Origin: Piper betle
Lineage: Eukaryota; Streptophyta; Magnoliopsida; Piperales; Piperaceae
Length of the DNA: 64,000 bases
Assembly (NCBI GenBank): GCA_033002965.1
Contig: JAURVB010001936.1
Span: forward strand, 1 to 64,000
Direction of reading: 5' to 3'
The translations under genes and the position numbers were made by a program. The notes beneath the pieces were generated by a model. The model had not been told where the DNA came from. It was given only the letters and a program-made list of their open reading frames with translations, and did no database searches. Positions 47,929 to 60,632 of this stretch are shown in pieces; positions within the stretch are counted from its first letter, which is position 1, and every line of letters starts with the position of its first letter.

Positions 47929-50848
47929 ATGGAGAAAGGGAACAAGAAGGGGCTAGGGTGGATGGAGTTGATGAGGGGTTGACTAAGTGTGATTTGGGAG
48001 ATGTTGTTTCAGAGGATTCTGGCGGCCAGCCACCTCCAGAATCCATTTCCCCTCCCGCCTCTTGATGGTATCACTTGCATGGTCACTGGCTCAACTAGTG
48101 GCATTGGTCTTGAAATTGCCAGGTAATTTTGTACAATTTCTGTTGTTTTGCTGTACCAATTTCTAAATCATTTAAGAATATATATTTTGACTTTTTTATT
48201 CATGAACATGTAGTTTCTGTCAGGATAGCAATTTTTTATGGAAGTTGAAAATGGTGTTTGCTGGTTGAAGATTGTTTTTGTTTTTACTTTTGGTTGAAGA
48301 GGGGAGGTAGGGGTGTTAGGGTTTAATGATCTATTGAATTACAGATTATAAGTCTGATGGCAGGAATTTGAGTTAGTATTTTTTCCTCCCATATCAGATA
48401 TGCTTTCTGCTACAAAATGTTGGAAAAGCCTATAAACTGCACTTTTATGGTCAATGAAGACATCTTTAGAACTGTAGGAATGTATTTGATACTCTGAATT
48501 TGAGTGTGTTTCTTATGATAATGTTTGTTTGAAAATCTGTACTGCTTTGTTTATAACGTGAAGTCTTTAACAATAGAGAACAGGAGTAACGACTTGTGAG
48601 TAACTGTCGGCACCCTTTATTATTTTGTTCTTAGTGAATGCATATTTGTTGGATGTAATGGAGAATATCATATTCCTTTGTAACAGGAAATTAGCAGAGA
48701 CAGGAGCTCACGTGATAATGGCAGTTCGAAACCCCAAAGCAGCTCATGAATTGATTAAAAAATGGCAGAATGAGTGGTCTGGATTGGGTGCTCCTCTTAA
48801 CATTGAGGTATATTTATTTATAAACAACGGGTTAAGAGATAAATTTTTGTTGCTTGGAGACCATGATTGTCTATTTACTTCTCTTGATACCGAGTCAGAA
48901 TCCTGTGTTTTCCTGTTGTTGATTTTTTATCATGGGTTATGGTGGCATTTTGACACAATGTAATTGGAAATGGAAGTGAATTTTCATTTAAACTAAGGAA
49001 ATGGCCATTTCCTGTTGTTTCTTTAAGACTGGTGTTTAGGTATGATAACTTACTGAGAGATTACGGAATAATTATTCGGTCATTATTGACAGGTGATGGA
49101 GGTTGATCTTCTTTCCCATCATTCTGTTGCTAAATTTGCAGAAACATGGAACGCTCGTGCAGCGCCACTGCATATATTGATAAATAATGCTGGAATATTT
49201 TCAATTGGAGGTGTGCATTTTCTTTATGATAATCCGCATAAGTTTTCAACTGCATGATCTTTCATCAGCTAGGACTGAGAATTGCATAATTAGTAGTTTA
49301 GTTGACTTATAGAGCGTGGCATTGAATATGCTTGTACTCGGTGTTAAGTTGTATAGAGTGTTGCAACTGTGAAGATTCCTGCCTTCACTTGTTGGATTTT
49401 GTAATCTTGTCCATTCAAAAGGTATGACATGTGTATTGTTCTCACTAAATTTTCTTTTCCACTTTAGAACCCCAACGTTTTTCAAAGGATGAATATGAAA
49501 CACACCTACAAGTGAACCATCTGGCACCATCCCTGTTGTCATTACTACTTTTGCCATCACTTCTTCGAGGGTCACCTAGTCGAATTGTCAATGTGAATTC
49601 CATTGTAGGTTGTTTATTCTTTTTTTCCCATGATGATCCTTGTAAAAATGAAATATATTTCTGTCGAAGAATTTTGGCTTTATTCTTTGTATTTAATTGT
49701 TTTTTTTAAAATATAGTATCCATGTGGTGATGTTAGAACTGTGCATAGGTCCCCTTAACTTGTGTTTCTTCCTTCTACAGATGCATGTTGTAGGTTTTGT
49801 CGATGCAGAGGATATGAATTTGGTCTCAGGAAGAAAGAAATATACCAGTCTAGCAGGATATTCAAGTAGTAAACTGGCACAGGTCAGATAATTTTTTTAC
49901 TGGCTTGAGGCACCATAGATTTGTGTTTAATGATATTAGCTATTTTATTTTTAATGTGGCTGACAGATCAAATTTTGTAGCATTTTCCATAAGCGAGTTC
50001 CCGCTGAGGGAGGAATTGATGTGGTATGCGTATCACCTGGAATAGTCCACACAAATGTTGTAAGTGTCGTTCCTTTTGTTTCTTCATTTGTCTTAGATAT
50101 TACATGCATGAGTTTTCTGTGTCCTGATGCACTGTAGTTTGTTAATAAAAACTACATTGGTTAAGCACTTAAGGATCTCTTGGCCTAGCTCAGTTATCCT
50201 GATATCTATGTTGTTGTTGATACTATTTAATTAGGAATAACTTTATTCTTTTGAGACCATTCGTATGGAAATCCTAAATACTATTGACAATGATGATCTT
50301 TGGATATCCGTGCATCTCGTGTTTGGTTGTTTCAGTTATCTTGATGAATTTTATGCCCAAACTTGTTTTATATTGAGAATGCCCTGTATTACTTCTATTG
50401 TTCAGGCAAGAGACCTTCCCAAAATAGTTCAAGCAGCTTACCATTTGATTCCTTACTTCATCTCTACTGCTCAAGAAGGTGACTTTTGTCTGCCTCATGT
50501 AGCACCATTCAACAGTTCATTCATGCAAGGATAGGCTTGTTGAGGTTGATTAAGAAACTTGTGTCTTTTAACTTCATTGTAGGATCACGCAGTGCACTAT
50601 TTGCTGCCACGGATCCTCAGGTACCGGAATATTGTGACGTGTTGAAGTCTGATCAGCGGCCAGTCTGCCCTTACATTTCTTATGAATGCCGACCCATGAA
50701 TGGCTCGGAAGAAGCTCATAATTTAGACCCTTCACAGAAAGTGTGGGAGAAAACCCTCGAGATGGTAGGGCTACCATCAGATGCTCTGGAAAAACTTCTT
50801 CAAGGAGAAGAGGTGCATTGCCGCTTGGCAGACATGAAACAAGATTAA
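47929..50848 (+). CDS. FEY: Short-chain dehydrogenase/reductase, FEY (FOREVER YOUNG) type, in-frame TGA in exon 1
   Basis: An NAD(P)-dependent oxidoreductase; Arabidopsis FEY affects meristem and leaf development. Eight coding exons: 47929-48122, 48687-48807, 49093-49210, 49468-49604, 49781-49882, 49967-50059, 50406-50478 and 50583-50848. GT-AG borders throughout and all phases agree; 367 codons plus stop. Cofactor motif TGSTSGIG at 53-60, NNAG at 136-139, catalytic YSSSK at 217-221. The family C-terminus is present (EEAHNLDPSQKVWEKTLEMV). The start at 47929 (MEKGNKKGLGWMELMRG) matches the family leader, but codon 18 is TGA at 47980-47982 where relatives have Trp (GW-LSVIWEML). An in-frame ATG at 48001 (MLFQRILAASHLQNPFPLPP) would give a protein lacking only 24 residues, with the Rossmann fold intact. 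Confidence 0.9.
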
Positions 50849-51583
50849 CTTTCTCGGCATCTTTTCGGCCCATGGAAACAATGATGTGTGAGATTGCTTG
50901 TTGACACGAATTGCTGCTTAATTGATATGGAGCTGCATCAAAATTGCTTGGCTCTGAGAGTGGAGTGTAAAAAGTTTTGGTTTCCCTCTTTTGATTGATT
51001 TACATTCTAATGCGTGAAATCGTGTTGATGTTATTCTCATCTTCTTCCTCCTTTTCTACTTTTTTTTATTGTTTTTTTGTGTTTTTGCAACTTTATCAGC
51101 TCTTAATCTTGAAAGCAAGTTTTTAGCTACAAAGGAGATGAAATCCATTTGTTTGTGTTGGCAGTGCTGTTGTTCTACGTCACACTTTTACTTTGGAAGA
51201 TGTTTTGGACGACCGTAGACGCCGAAACACTTGTCGCATGGCGATATGCCAGAACTTGGGCAACATTATCCAACTCACAAATTATAATGGAATGCAAGCG
51301 TTAATAAATTGAAGTATGTAATTTTTCAAAAAGCAAATCTAAAAGAAGGAAAAAACAGAAGTCAATTCTATCAAACTTTTTTTCCTGACGCAAAATCTAT
51401 CAACTTTTTCTTTGTCAAAGCAAAAACCATCAACTTTGACTGCAAAAACTGTCAATTTTTTTTCTAAAGCAAAAAAAAAGAAAAAAGAAAAAATTGACGA
51501 ACGATGAAAGAAGCCTTGAAGCAGACAGAAAAAGAGCAGTCGAAGCTATCCAAAAACAAGGGACACGCTACTCAGTACACTGT
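50849..51583. other. Spacer between the FEY-like gene and the first MBL gene
   Basis: 3' UTR of the FEY-like gene, then low-complexity A/T sequence around 51330-51490. An upstream in-frame stretch before the chosen MBL start is open from about 51494 but has no ATG. No other feature. Confidence 0.4.
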
Positions 51584-54097
51584 ATGCAGGGTGGGTTAGT
51601 AAGCCATGGCACCCTCAACACCAAGCTCCCAATTCCTCCTCAAGGCCGAGCTGCTGCAATTGTCATGCCAGTGAGAGCTTGCCAGGTGAAGTTTGAAAGC
51701 AGGGAGTTACGTCAGAGGCGACCTCAGAACGTACCAGGAGAGTTCTTTGTGGGTACGTTTAGATCAATATTTTGTTGGTATTATGCTCAGTTTTTTTCGT
51801 AGATTAAATTAATTTTGGTCATCTGAGCAGATCATAGATGCATAGATTGTGATGCTTGTCGGTGGCTGGCGCCGGTATGTACTTTTTGTTTTTTAGTTGA
51901 ACTTAGATTAGAAAGATCAAGTGTTTTTATGATGCTCATAAAATTAACTTGAAAAACTATCTATGCTGATGGTGGTGTTGATAGTGTATAAGCTTGAGAT
52001 TTCTTCTTGTATTTCTACTTGAGTTTTCTGTGGCGTTTCAAGTATCAAATTGTTAAAGCAAATAAAAAATTACACTGGCAATAGTTACTCTAACATAATT
52101 CATGTATTATTGGTGTTGGCGATGCTAGAGTATTATATATCAAACTATCTGAATAACCAAGAATTGTAATTGATTTCTATCATTTAATCTACTCGCGGCT
52201 GGGAGCTGCAGATTAATGTAAACACAAGAAATTAAACTGGCATAAATAGCTATTGATGGTGTACAGAGAATGAGGATGAATAATTTTTTGATGATTATGA
52301 TGGATAATGATAGCTGTGGTTCTTGCTGTTTTCTAGAAAACATTCACTCGGGTCGATGAGCAATCTGCGGTTTATAATCAGCCTAGCTGTGGGGAGGAAA
52401 GGCTCAAGGCTCTTCAGGTAGTAATCAATCCTTGCTTCCTATTTTACCTTGGTGCTAACTGTTTTTAGCTGAGTGATGGCAGGCATTGATTTGCTGCCCA
52501 ACAGCCTCAATTCACACTGAGAAGCCCCCTCCTGATATCCTGGAAGTGCATAAAACTTTCCCTCTTTCAATTGATGAGAAGACAATACCGGTAGCTAACG
52601 ACACTTCATTAATCTTTGGGTATAAAATTTTTTCTTTATGATCACTATTTGCTTCTGATTACTATATTTTTCTGATGATATCTTTTAAGGGTATCTATCA
52701 CTGTGGATACCACTCTGAGAAAGCCTATGGAGCAACATCCTACCTTATTGTTCATCCAGAAAAAATATACTTGTTGATAGGTGGTGCTTGAGAAATTTTT
52801 TCCCTTGATTATTTCAGTTTTCTGGTGTAGCTGACATGACCACTTGTAAGTTTAATGATCAGAGCCTTTTCTTTTGTGCAGTCCAGCCTATAATGTGAGA
52901 TTAGTAAAGAGCATTGAAAAACTTGGCGGTGCACGCTACTTGTTTCTAACTCACATGTATGGAAGATTGATACATCAATTTTTCTTCTTCACTCTTATTA
53001 TGATCATGCTACATGTTTTCCTTCTATCCGAGTCTGCAATGCAAATTTTTGCACCTAGTGGCGCTTGTCTCTACCAAAATCTTCTTCTTGATGTTTGAAA
53101 GGAAGGTGATAGCTTGAAGAAGACTAGGAGTAGAATTTATATGCTAGAATAAAGATGATATGCCCAACATACGGTTTGCTTTCTTAACATGGCATCCAGT
53201 TGTTCATCTTTATATATGGAAAAAAATAAGTGCTAAAATTCAAGTGGCTATTTGTTTCTTCTTTGTTTATTTGAATAGGGACGATGTGGGGGATCATGAT
53301 AAGTGGAACAAACAATTGGGGTGTGAAAGGATTCTTCACTCCGCAGATGTAAGATTCAGACTTCACTCATTCATCTTTGCCTTAGATGATGCCATTTTCA
53401 ACTTCATCTAATGTATAACAATCAGGTTGTCAGCTCTACCTCTTGCGTGGAGAAGCAGCTCTATGGTGAAGGTCCTTGGTGTCTTGGATCAGATATCGAT
53501 ATTGTGTACACTCCTGGGCATACAAAGGTGAGGTGTAATGCCAGTGTGGATGAGTAAGTCTCATTGCAATCCATGGTGGTGATTCACATTGTTTTTAATT
53601 CATACCTGATTGTTGCTGCCATTTTGCTGCTCTCAATTTCAGGGATCTGTTTGTTTGTTGTACAAGCCCTCCAAAATTCTGTTTACAGGGGACCATTTCA
53701 CCAAATTCAGAGAAGATGAATTCGGCATGATTGAGATGTACAATAAATATTCAGGTACTCTTATGAGCTTATCTGAAGATAACAGGACTGCCACTGTTGT
53801 TTAATTCACGGCAGTAAGAAATGTGACAGTTTCCGAGCAACTGAAAAGCGTCAGAAAATTGTTGGAACTGGAGTTTGAGTGGATTTTACCCGGTATACTA
53901 TTCTGCATTTTATTCCTGCTGTTCTTTCCCTTCATCAATTTCTTCGTCATAGTTTGCAGAAGTATGAGAATCCATTGTTAAAACTTCATACAAAACGTGG
54001 TAATCACTCAATGACAGGCCATGGGAGTAGAGTTCACTTCAAGGACGTAAATGGCAAGAACGCAGCTGTGGAGGCATTTTTCTGCCAATGTTTATAG
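51584..54097 (+). CDS. Ferredoxin-like/metallo-beta-lactamase-fold protein, tandem copy 1, one frame break
   Basis: Eleven exons: 51584-51752, 51831-51874, 52337-52417, 52483-52590, 52690-52780, 52882-52956, 53279-53348, 53426-53527, 53643-53754, 53830-53892 and 54018-54097. The N-terminus is basic and transit-peptide-like. A single-cluster ferredoxin-like module follows: three cysteines in CIDCDACRW and a distal Cys before Pro (CCPTASIHTE). The MBL-fold domain has LIVHPE, a modified metal motif (LTHMDDVGDHDKW), TPGHTKGSVC, FTGDHF and GHG near the end. It matches the plant family of At4g33540, of unknown substrate and probably plastid. Exon 5 is 91 bases where copy 2 has 92: one base is lost in the A run at 52760-52767, so the frame fails before the active site unless this is an error. 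The C-terminus (EAFFCQCL) is shorter than in copy 2. Confidence 0.87.
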
Positions 54098-54111
54098 ATA
54101 AAAGAAGAAAA

Positions 54112-54134
54112 TATAATAATAATAATAATAATAT
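54112..54134. repeat. (AAT)n microsatellite between the tandem MBL genes
   Basis: Short AAT/ATA trinucleotide run directly downstream of copy 1. Confidence 0.85.
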
Positions 54135-54399
54135 AAATTGCAAATAGAAATAAAATTTTCGTCAAGTTCATCAAGCAAGACTTAAATTTCTTTGGCAACA
54201 CTCCTAAGTCTGCTCATCACACACGTGGCCATTCCATGAACCAATCGTTCTCACCACACGTAATCTACCAGTCAATCTAGCTGTGGGGAAAAAATCTATC
54301 AACCAATCTATCAACGCTGACAAATATATGAAGAAACTCTCAAGTAGATAAATAAAGAATCTTTAAAGCTATCCAAAAACCAGTGAAACACAGCTCAAT

Positions 54400-57355
54400 A
54401 TGCAAGGTGGGTTAGTAAGCAATGGCCGCGCCCTCAACGCCAAGCTTCCACTTCCTCCTCAAGGCCGAGCTGCTGCAATTTTCATGCCCGTGAGAGCTAG
54501 CCAGGTGAAGGTTGGAGGCAGGGAGTCCCGACAGAGGCGACCTCAGAACGTACCAGGAGAGTTCTTTGTGGGTATGTCAGAATCGATGTCATGTTATGAC
54601 TATTATTATGCATTGTTTTTATTGGTTAATTTGGATTTTGGTTATCTGGGCAGATCATAGATGCATAGATTGTGATGCTTGTCGATGGCTGGCACCGGTA
54701 TGTACCTCAACATTCTTTGTGCTTATCGGAATAACTTGAAAAGCATTGATGTGATGATGATGATGATGTTAAAATGTTATGTTTGTTATTTTTTAAAATT
54801 TTATTTTTTGAAAAGAGCACCTGGATTAAAATTTTGAGATTATGATGTTGGTTTTGTCTGAGCTTTTTGTCATCAATTAAGGGTGAGAACTGAGAGCAAT
54901 CAATCCATATTATGTTATCCATCGACTTCAGAAAGTATTAACAACGATGATGATGTTAAATGTTGCATTTTTTTACCCTCTTTGGAGATTGGCATAAAGA
55001 AAGAACATCTGGATTAAATGACATCATTCAACCATCAGAAGTGGATGACAGTTTTTGTGAATATTGTTTCGATAAGCGCTTTTTGTCATCGATTTGGTAT
55101 GAAAATAATCACGTCGTGTTATGTTATGGATCTTTACGATAAGTTATAGATGATGATGGATTTTCGTTGATGTTTATGACTTGCTTTTTTCTTGTCTCTA
55201 GCAAATATTCACAAGGGTAGATGATGATGATGTGAATTCGTATATACATATTTTGTTTTTGGAGGGTTAGTGTCGAGAAGGACAAAATAAAAGCTTGTGA
55301 TTTTTTATGAATTTTCTGTAGTACTGATGTAAGTATGACATCAAGTAATTCATGATTTACCATTCATGTGTAGATGATAGTGAAGATGATGATGACGAGG
55401 GTGATTAATTTCTTGATGATAATGGTGAAAGTTGATAGCTATGATTTTTGCTGTTTCCTAGAAAACATTCACTAGGGTAGATGAGCAATCTGCTGTTTGT
55501 AACCAGCCCAGCAGTGAGGAAGAAAGGCTCAAGGCTCTTCAGGTAGTATTCAATCCTTTACCAGCTCTTTTGTATGCATGTTTACTCTGAATGGTGCTAA
55601 CCTTTGTTGATGAGTAATGGTAGGCATTACTATCCTGTCCAACTGCTTCAATTCACACTGAGAAGCCACCTCGCGATATCTTGGAAGTGCACAAAACCTT
55701 CCCTCTTCCAATTGATGAGAAAACAATATTGGTGGTTTACTAAACTTTTGCATTCTTTGGTCTATACATTTCTTCTTTATGACCACTATTTACACAGAAT
55801 TATTTTTTTGATGATGTCAATCAGGGGGTTTATCACTGTGGATATCACTCTGAGAAATCCTATGGAGCAACATCTTATCTAATTGTTCATCCACAAGGAA
55901 ATATACTTGTTGATAGGTTCTTAAATATGTTCTTACTCCATCACCTTCGCTATCCAGTTTGCTAGCTTGACAACTTGGAAGTGAAATGATCAGATCTTTA
56001 TTTTTTATGCAGTCCATCCTACAAAGAGAGATTAGCACAGAACATTGAAAAGCTTGGGGTGCACGCTACATGTTCCTAACTCACAAGTACGAACAACAAT
56101 GACATTGTTTTTTAACAAAGAAAAGATAAATAAATGCTTTATTTTTTCATCTTCAACATTATCATCGTCTTCTCTACATGTTCTCTTTCTCATCTGGGTT
56201 GGAACATGATTTTTGCAACAACCGACTCTTGTATCAATCAAATTAATAATACGATTCAGTTTATATCGCAAAGCTGAAATGTCGAACATTCAATATGTGT
56301 ACACAAGAATGCATGCATGACATGGAATCCAATTGCTCATCTTCATAGAAAATTTAGCTGCTTAACTTCAGATTATTTTTTTAAGGGGGTTTGTTTTTGT
56401 AGGGATGATGTTGCAGATCATGATAAGTGGTCTAAAAGATTGGGCTGTGAGAGGATTCTTCACTCAGCAGATGTAAGAACCAAACTTCTTTCTTCTTTGC
56501 TGTGACAGAGAAATTGAAGAAGAATGTATTTGTCTAATGATGTCATTTCTAACTATATATAATATGTTATCAGGTTGTCGGCTCTACTTCTTGTGTAGAG
56601 ATGCAGCTCTATGGTGAGGGCCCTTGGAGTCTTGGACCAGATTTTGATCTTGTGCACACTCCTGGGCATACAAAGGTGAGTGCAAAAATCTGGGCTCAAA
56701 ATACGTGAACAAGGAAGTCGTTGTAGTACGTTGCAACGAAGCGCAGATTTGTTGTTTTTAAATCTGAATATATTGGATTTTCTCTCTGTTTGTCTAGGGA
56801 TCAGTTTGCTTGTTGTACAAGCCCCTGAAAATTCTGTTCACAGGTGATCACTTAACCAAATCCACGGAAAATGAGCTCAGCATTATCCAAGATTATAACT
56901 TCTATTCTGGTAAGACTTGAAACTTTTATAACCAAAGGTAACAGAATTTCAAACTCTTAGTTAATAGATTGCAATATGGTCTGTGGCAGTTTCGGTGCAG
57001 CTGCAAAACGTTAGAAAATTGCTGGACCTGGAGTTTGAGTGGATTTTACCTGGTACACTATTCTACATTTTGTTCCATGGGTTCTTTCCTTTATCAATTT
57101 CTTCTTCAGTTTGCGAAATTTTGATGGTATCTGTCATTTAAGCAATCTACGATTACTCGAAATCGATGCTGCCAACCCTAACCAAGCTGGGATAAAGTGT
57201 AGATAATGATGATTGCTTTAAATTTATATCAAGCATGGTAACTATTCATGACAGGGCATGGGAGGAGAATTAAATTCAAGGATGTGGAGGACAAGAACAA
57301 AGTACTGGAGGCGTTTGTGACCCGCAAAGAGGAGTCTCTATTGCAGCCAGTTTAG
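54400..57355 (+). CDS. Ferredoxin-like/metallo-beta-lactamase-fold protein, tandem copy 2, one frame break
   Basis: Same eleven-exon structure as copy 1: 54400-54571, 54654-54697, 55462-55542, 55624-55731, 55825-55916, 56013-56086, 56403-56472, 56574-56675, 56798-56909, 56990-57052 and 57255-57355. It has the CIDCDACRW cysteines with the distal Cys in SCPTASIHTE, HPQGNILVDSPSY, the DDVADHDKW metal motif, TPGHTKGSVCLLY and FTGDHL. The C-terminus is GHGRRIKFKDVEDKN ending in LLQPV. Exon 6 is 74 bases where copy 1 has 75: KLG-G is read as GGGGT instead of GGCGGT near 56056, which shifts the frame to a stop. Introns 2 and 3 hold GAT-repeat runs (54750-55430). The most likely original function equals copy 1's; the two could have been redundant before damage. 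Confidence 0.87.
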
Positions 57356-58270
57356 TAACTATCAACAGGAAATTTCAATATCGAAAAAAATTATCAGCAG
57401 GAAATGTATCTATATCATCAGGCAGATCCCTAGTTTGTGGAAATCAGACTGTTACTTGTGAAAATATTACAAAAAGTCCTGTAAGATTAATATATCTGAC
57501 TGTACAAGACATTGACGTATATTGCTAAATATTCAAGTCTCTTATCGGAGTTGTGCAAAGGCCATTTGCCGGGTTCAGGGTGGGTTTAGACTACAAATGT
57601 CTATTATATCAGCCTTACCGTGCATTTTTGCAACGGTGATTGGTAAGGACAAATCCTTGGTGGATAGAGGCATGTGTCATGTTTCACCATCTGGTAGCAT
57701 ATTTGTTCCAGCTTACTTGAAAATAATTTTCAACATCTCAACATAAAACAGTTCAGCTCACTGATAGAATTTGTGTGCTTAGCTGCATGATCGTTGCTTA
57801 CAGCAGATGAAAATTCAATCTTGGTCCTATTTGTTATAATATGTTTATTACAACAGATGAAAAACATCTGTAGAGTATCCATTCAGACCGACTTTGGTTT
57901 TGTTCTTCCACCATTGTCATTGTTGATAAAAAGTAGAAGCGAGAAGCACTGGCTTTTGACATTTTTAAATTAATTGCTTCTTTTTGGTAAGATTTAACAA
58001 CATAAACAAAAACTACAGACGAAAGTATAATTTCCATCGATACACGAATACAACGAAATTCAAGGCTCAAAGTCTTAAATTTCTTTAGAAAACCAAGATT
58101 AAAAAAATATATTATCTATAGAAATTAGTATCCGCCAGTTTTTGAGAGAAGCTCAGAAGAAGGTGAAGAATGCTTTCTGCCATGTAGAAATGTTCCCGAG
58201 GAATGGACTCCAATGATCTACATAGTGCATCATTTGTTTGTAGGAACAAAACCCAGTTAGCCAAATCTGA
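57356..58270. other. Convergent 3' region between MBL copy 2 and the DUF3067 gene
   Basis: Contains the two 3' UTRs. A 74-codon plus-strand frame (57522-57746) has no recognisable domain. Nothing else supported. Confidence 0.4.
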
Positions 58271-59418
58271 TTACTTGTAGATCCACTCCCTAGAACGGCC
58301 ACCAGTCTCATCCATGTCAATGAAGATAGATACAGCCTGTGACATGCAATACTTTCAGATATATTCATCATAGAAAGTGCTCATAAATTTAGAACAAAAT
58401 TAGGTATCTACGAAGGGAACAAATTGATGCAAGTAAACAACCTTTCCAATCCTAGGCCTCTCTTTCAACTTGGCAAGGCTGTTTCTGATGTGTGAGACAG
58501 CTCCCCAACATTTTAATGTGTTCGCTACATCATCTAGCCTCAAGATGTACTCCTCTTCAGTCAACGGGAAGGATCTCTAGGAAAAAAATCACCGTTTATG
58601 TAAGCCAATTCATACTCTTTCGTCGAATTAGAGCATGAAATGAACATGGTTTTTTTAAGCAGTATTATGAAAATATGTAACGTAAGAGCAAACAGTTCAT
58701 CTGAATGAGCACCTGCTCTCTGTATTTCCACATTACATTCATGGCAAGAAGGTTTCTCCCCATGAACTCCTGCACAATTCAATGAATAGAGATTTGAGAT
58801 TCAAATCCTTCAAGTATTACATATTTATGTTGTAATTTCATAAGAAAAACACCTTCTTAATAAGTTGGACATCATAGGATCTGCCATACTTGTTTCTGAT
58901 CAGAGCTGCCAGATCCAACCCTGAAAAGTTTGAATCATCTGCACCTACCATCCTTTCCAAATCCTCCCTGAAAGAGTCAGTAATTCCCTGAAATTTATAG
59001 TTGCCCATTTAAAATACCAACTTTAGTACTCAAAATAGCAGGATGAATTAAATCATCCCATGATACCAATCTTATACATAATTTGAAAAAAATATCACAG
59101 CAATCTTAAGATGAGTGGTGAGCATTATACCTCTTCAGATTTATTTTGAGGCTCATCATCGGGATTGCCATCTTCTCCGTCACTTAAACCTGAAGCATCA
59201 GCCGAAGCTCTGGACACCCCAAGGCCACCCGCAACCTCCCCTATACCAATCTTCCCCACATAGTGCAGAGAGGCTCCATAACATCTTCCCCTTGCAGACA
59301 CAAGACTTGCACCTAGAAACCCAACATACTGAAGCCTGTTCAATCTGCTTCTAATCGATTCATCCTGAACAGCTGAAGTGATCCAACTGCATGGCCGGCT
59401 TGACAGAACGCTTGTCAT
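58271..59418 (-). CDS. DUF3067 plastid protein
   Basis: A plant/cyanobacterial family of unknown function, nuclear-encoded and plastid-targeted in plants. Five coding exons in order: 59418-59131, 58987-58853, 58769-58713, 58576-58442 and 58336-58271. All are GT-AG and every exon is a multiple of three, giving 226 residues ending WIYK. The first ~70 residues are Ser/Arg-rich and low in acid (MTSVLSSRPCSWITSAVQ), as expected for a chloroplast transit peptide. An acidic linker follows (SDGEDGNPDDEPQNKSEE), then the conserved domain (GLDLAALIRNKYGRSYDVQL, EFMGRNLLAMNVMWKYREQ, FPLTEEEYILRLDDVANTL, AVSIFIDMDETGGRSREW). The start at 59418 is the first ATG in frame; reading further upstream uses no ATG. 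No lesion. Confidence 0.9.
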
Positions 59419-60632
59419 ATTTACCAGCACAAGGTTTCTATGTGACAATCATTAATAAGAACAAATTTAAAACAGTGAACAAGATGGACAATTGTTCACA
59501 CCCAGTAAACTAGAGATCATGACATGTACCTGGCAATTTAGTTGGTCATTGCTTCTCACATGGATGGGGAAGTTGCAAAGTTAGAAAACAAGAAAGGAGA
59601 ATTGTACAAGCAGAAGAGAGGAGGAAAGAGGGCAGCTAGAAGGGTATTCCAAGTTTTGGCCGGCTTGGTTGGAGAGTAGTCTGAGAGCAGTGACGAAGAA
59701 GAAAATCTCCACGTTACTTAAGCTCCGCCATACACATGGCTTTGTATACTATCCTTTTTTCTGATGCTTAAAAAAATCAAATTGGTGTAAAGGGTATATA
59801 TAAAAAATTAAAATACAATCTTCAAAAAAAAAAATTAAAAACTCCCGGGAAAAATTTGGCATGTTTGTTAAGCTCGACTTGACTTGGATAAAATTTGATT
59901 CAAAGTTCACCTTCAAGAATACAATGGGAATTTGGCTTTTGGCTTGCAATTGCAATTATACAAAATATTTATTTAAGGGTATCAACCATCCAAACAAGCT
60001 ATGGTTGCGTTTGCGCAGAATAAACTATATTTGTGGAATTTAGGAAAAAAATATCTGGGCCAAAATATTGAAGATTGAAGCTTCCATTCCAACTTCTTGC
60101 TCCTTACTTTCACAACGACAGCACTAACACTGATCTTCGCACTTTACAATTGTATATTTCTTCAAGTGAAATAAATTAAAGCATCGATAATGTCTACAAA
60201 AAGATAAAACGAACCTAAATTATTTAGGATCACAAGGGCGCAAAAAATAAAAGAAGAATAAAGTATGTATTTTGTCCCAGCTAGATTGAGCCTTGCGTAC
60301 AAAGAAGATAATGGTTGTACCAAAATTAGTGATTTTTTCAAAAAATCAACCGAAAGATGTTAATTTTGCTATGTAGTAACTCTTCATCCACAGCATATAT
60401 AGCATGAACAAATTAGTGACTAACAACAGGTTAAACTAAGAATATCACAAAATAAATAGAGCATCTTCCATGTTTTGCCTCAAAAATAAAGTGCGAGATA
60501 GCAAGATTTTTCATGACCTAACATTAGATAAGTCATAAAGTGAAATAAATAGACATAAAAGAATTTCTCCTCCATTCCACCAGCAAAAGGTTAGATCCAA
60601 AAGTTGGTTATTCCGGGAGTGATTCTTTCCTT
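59419..60632. other. Promoter of the DUF3067 gene and 3' region of the bHLH gene
   Basis: Spacer between two minus-strand genes. 59540-59740 is purine-rich on the plus strand (leader-like for the DUF3067 gene). The rest is AT-rich with no recognisable feature. Confidence 0.4.
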
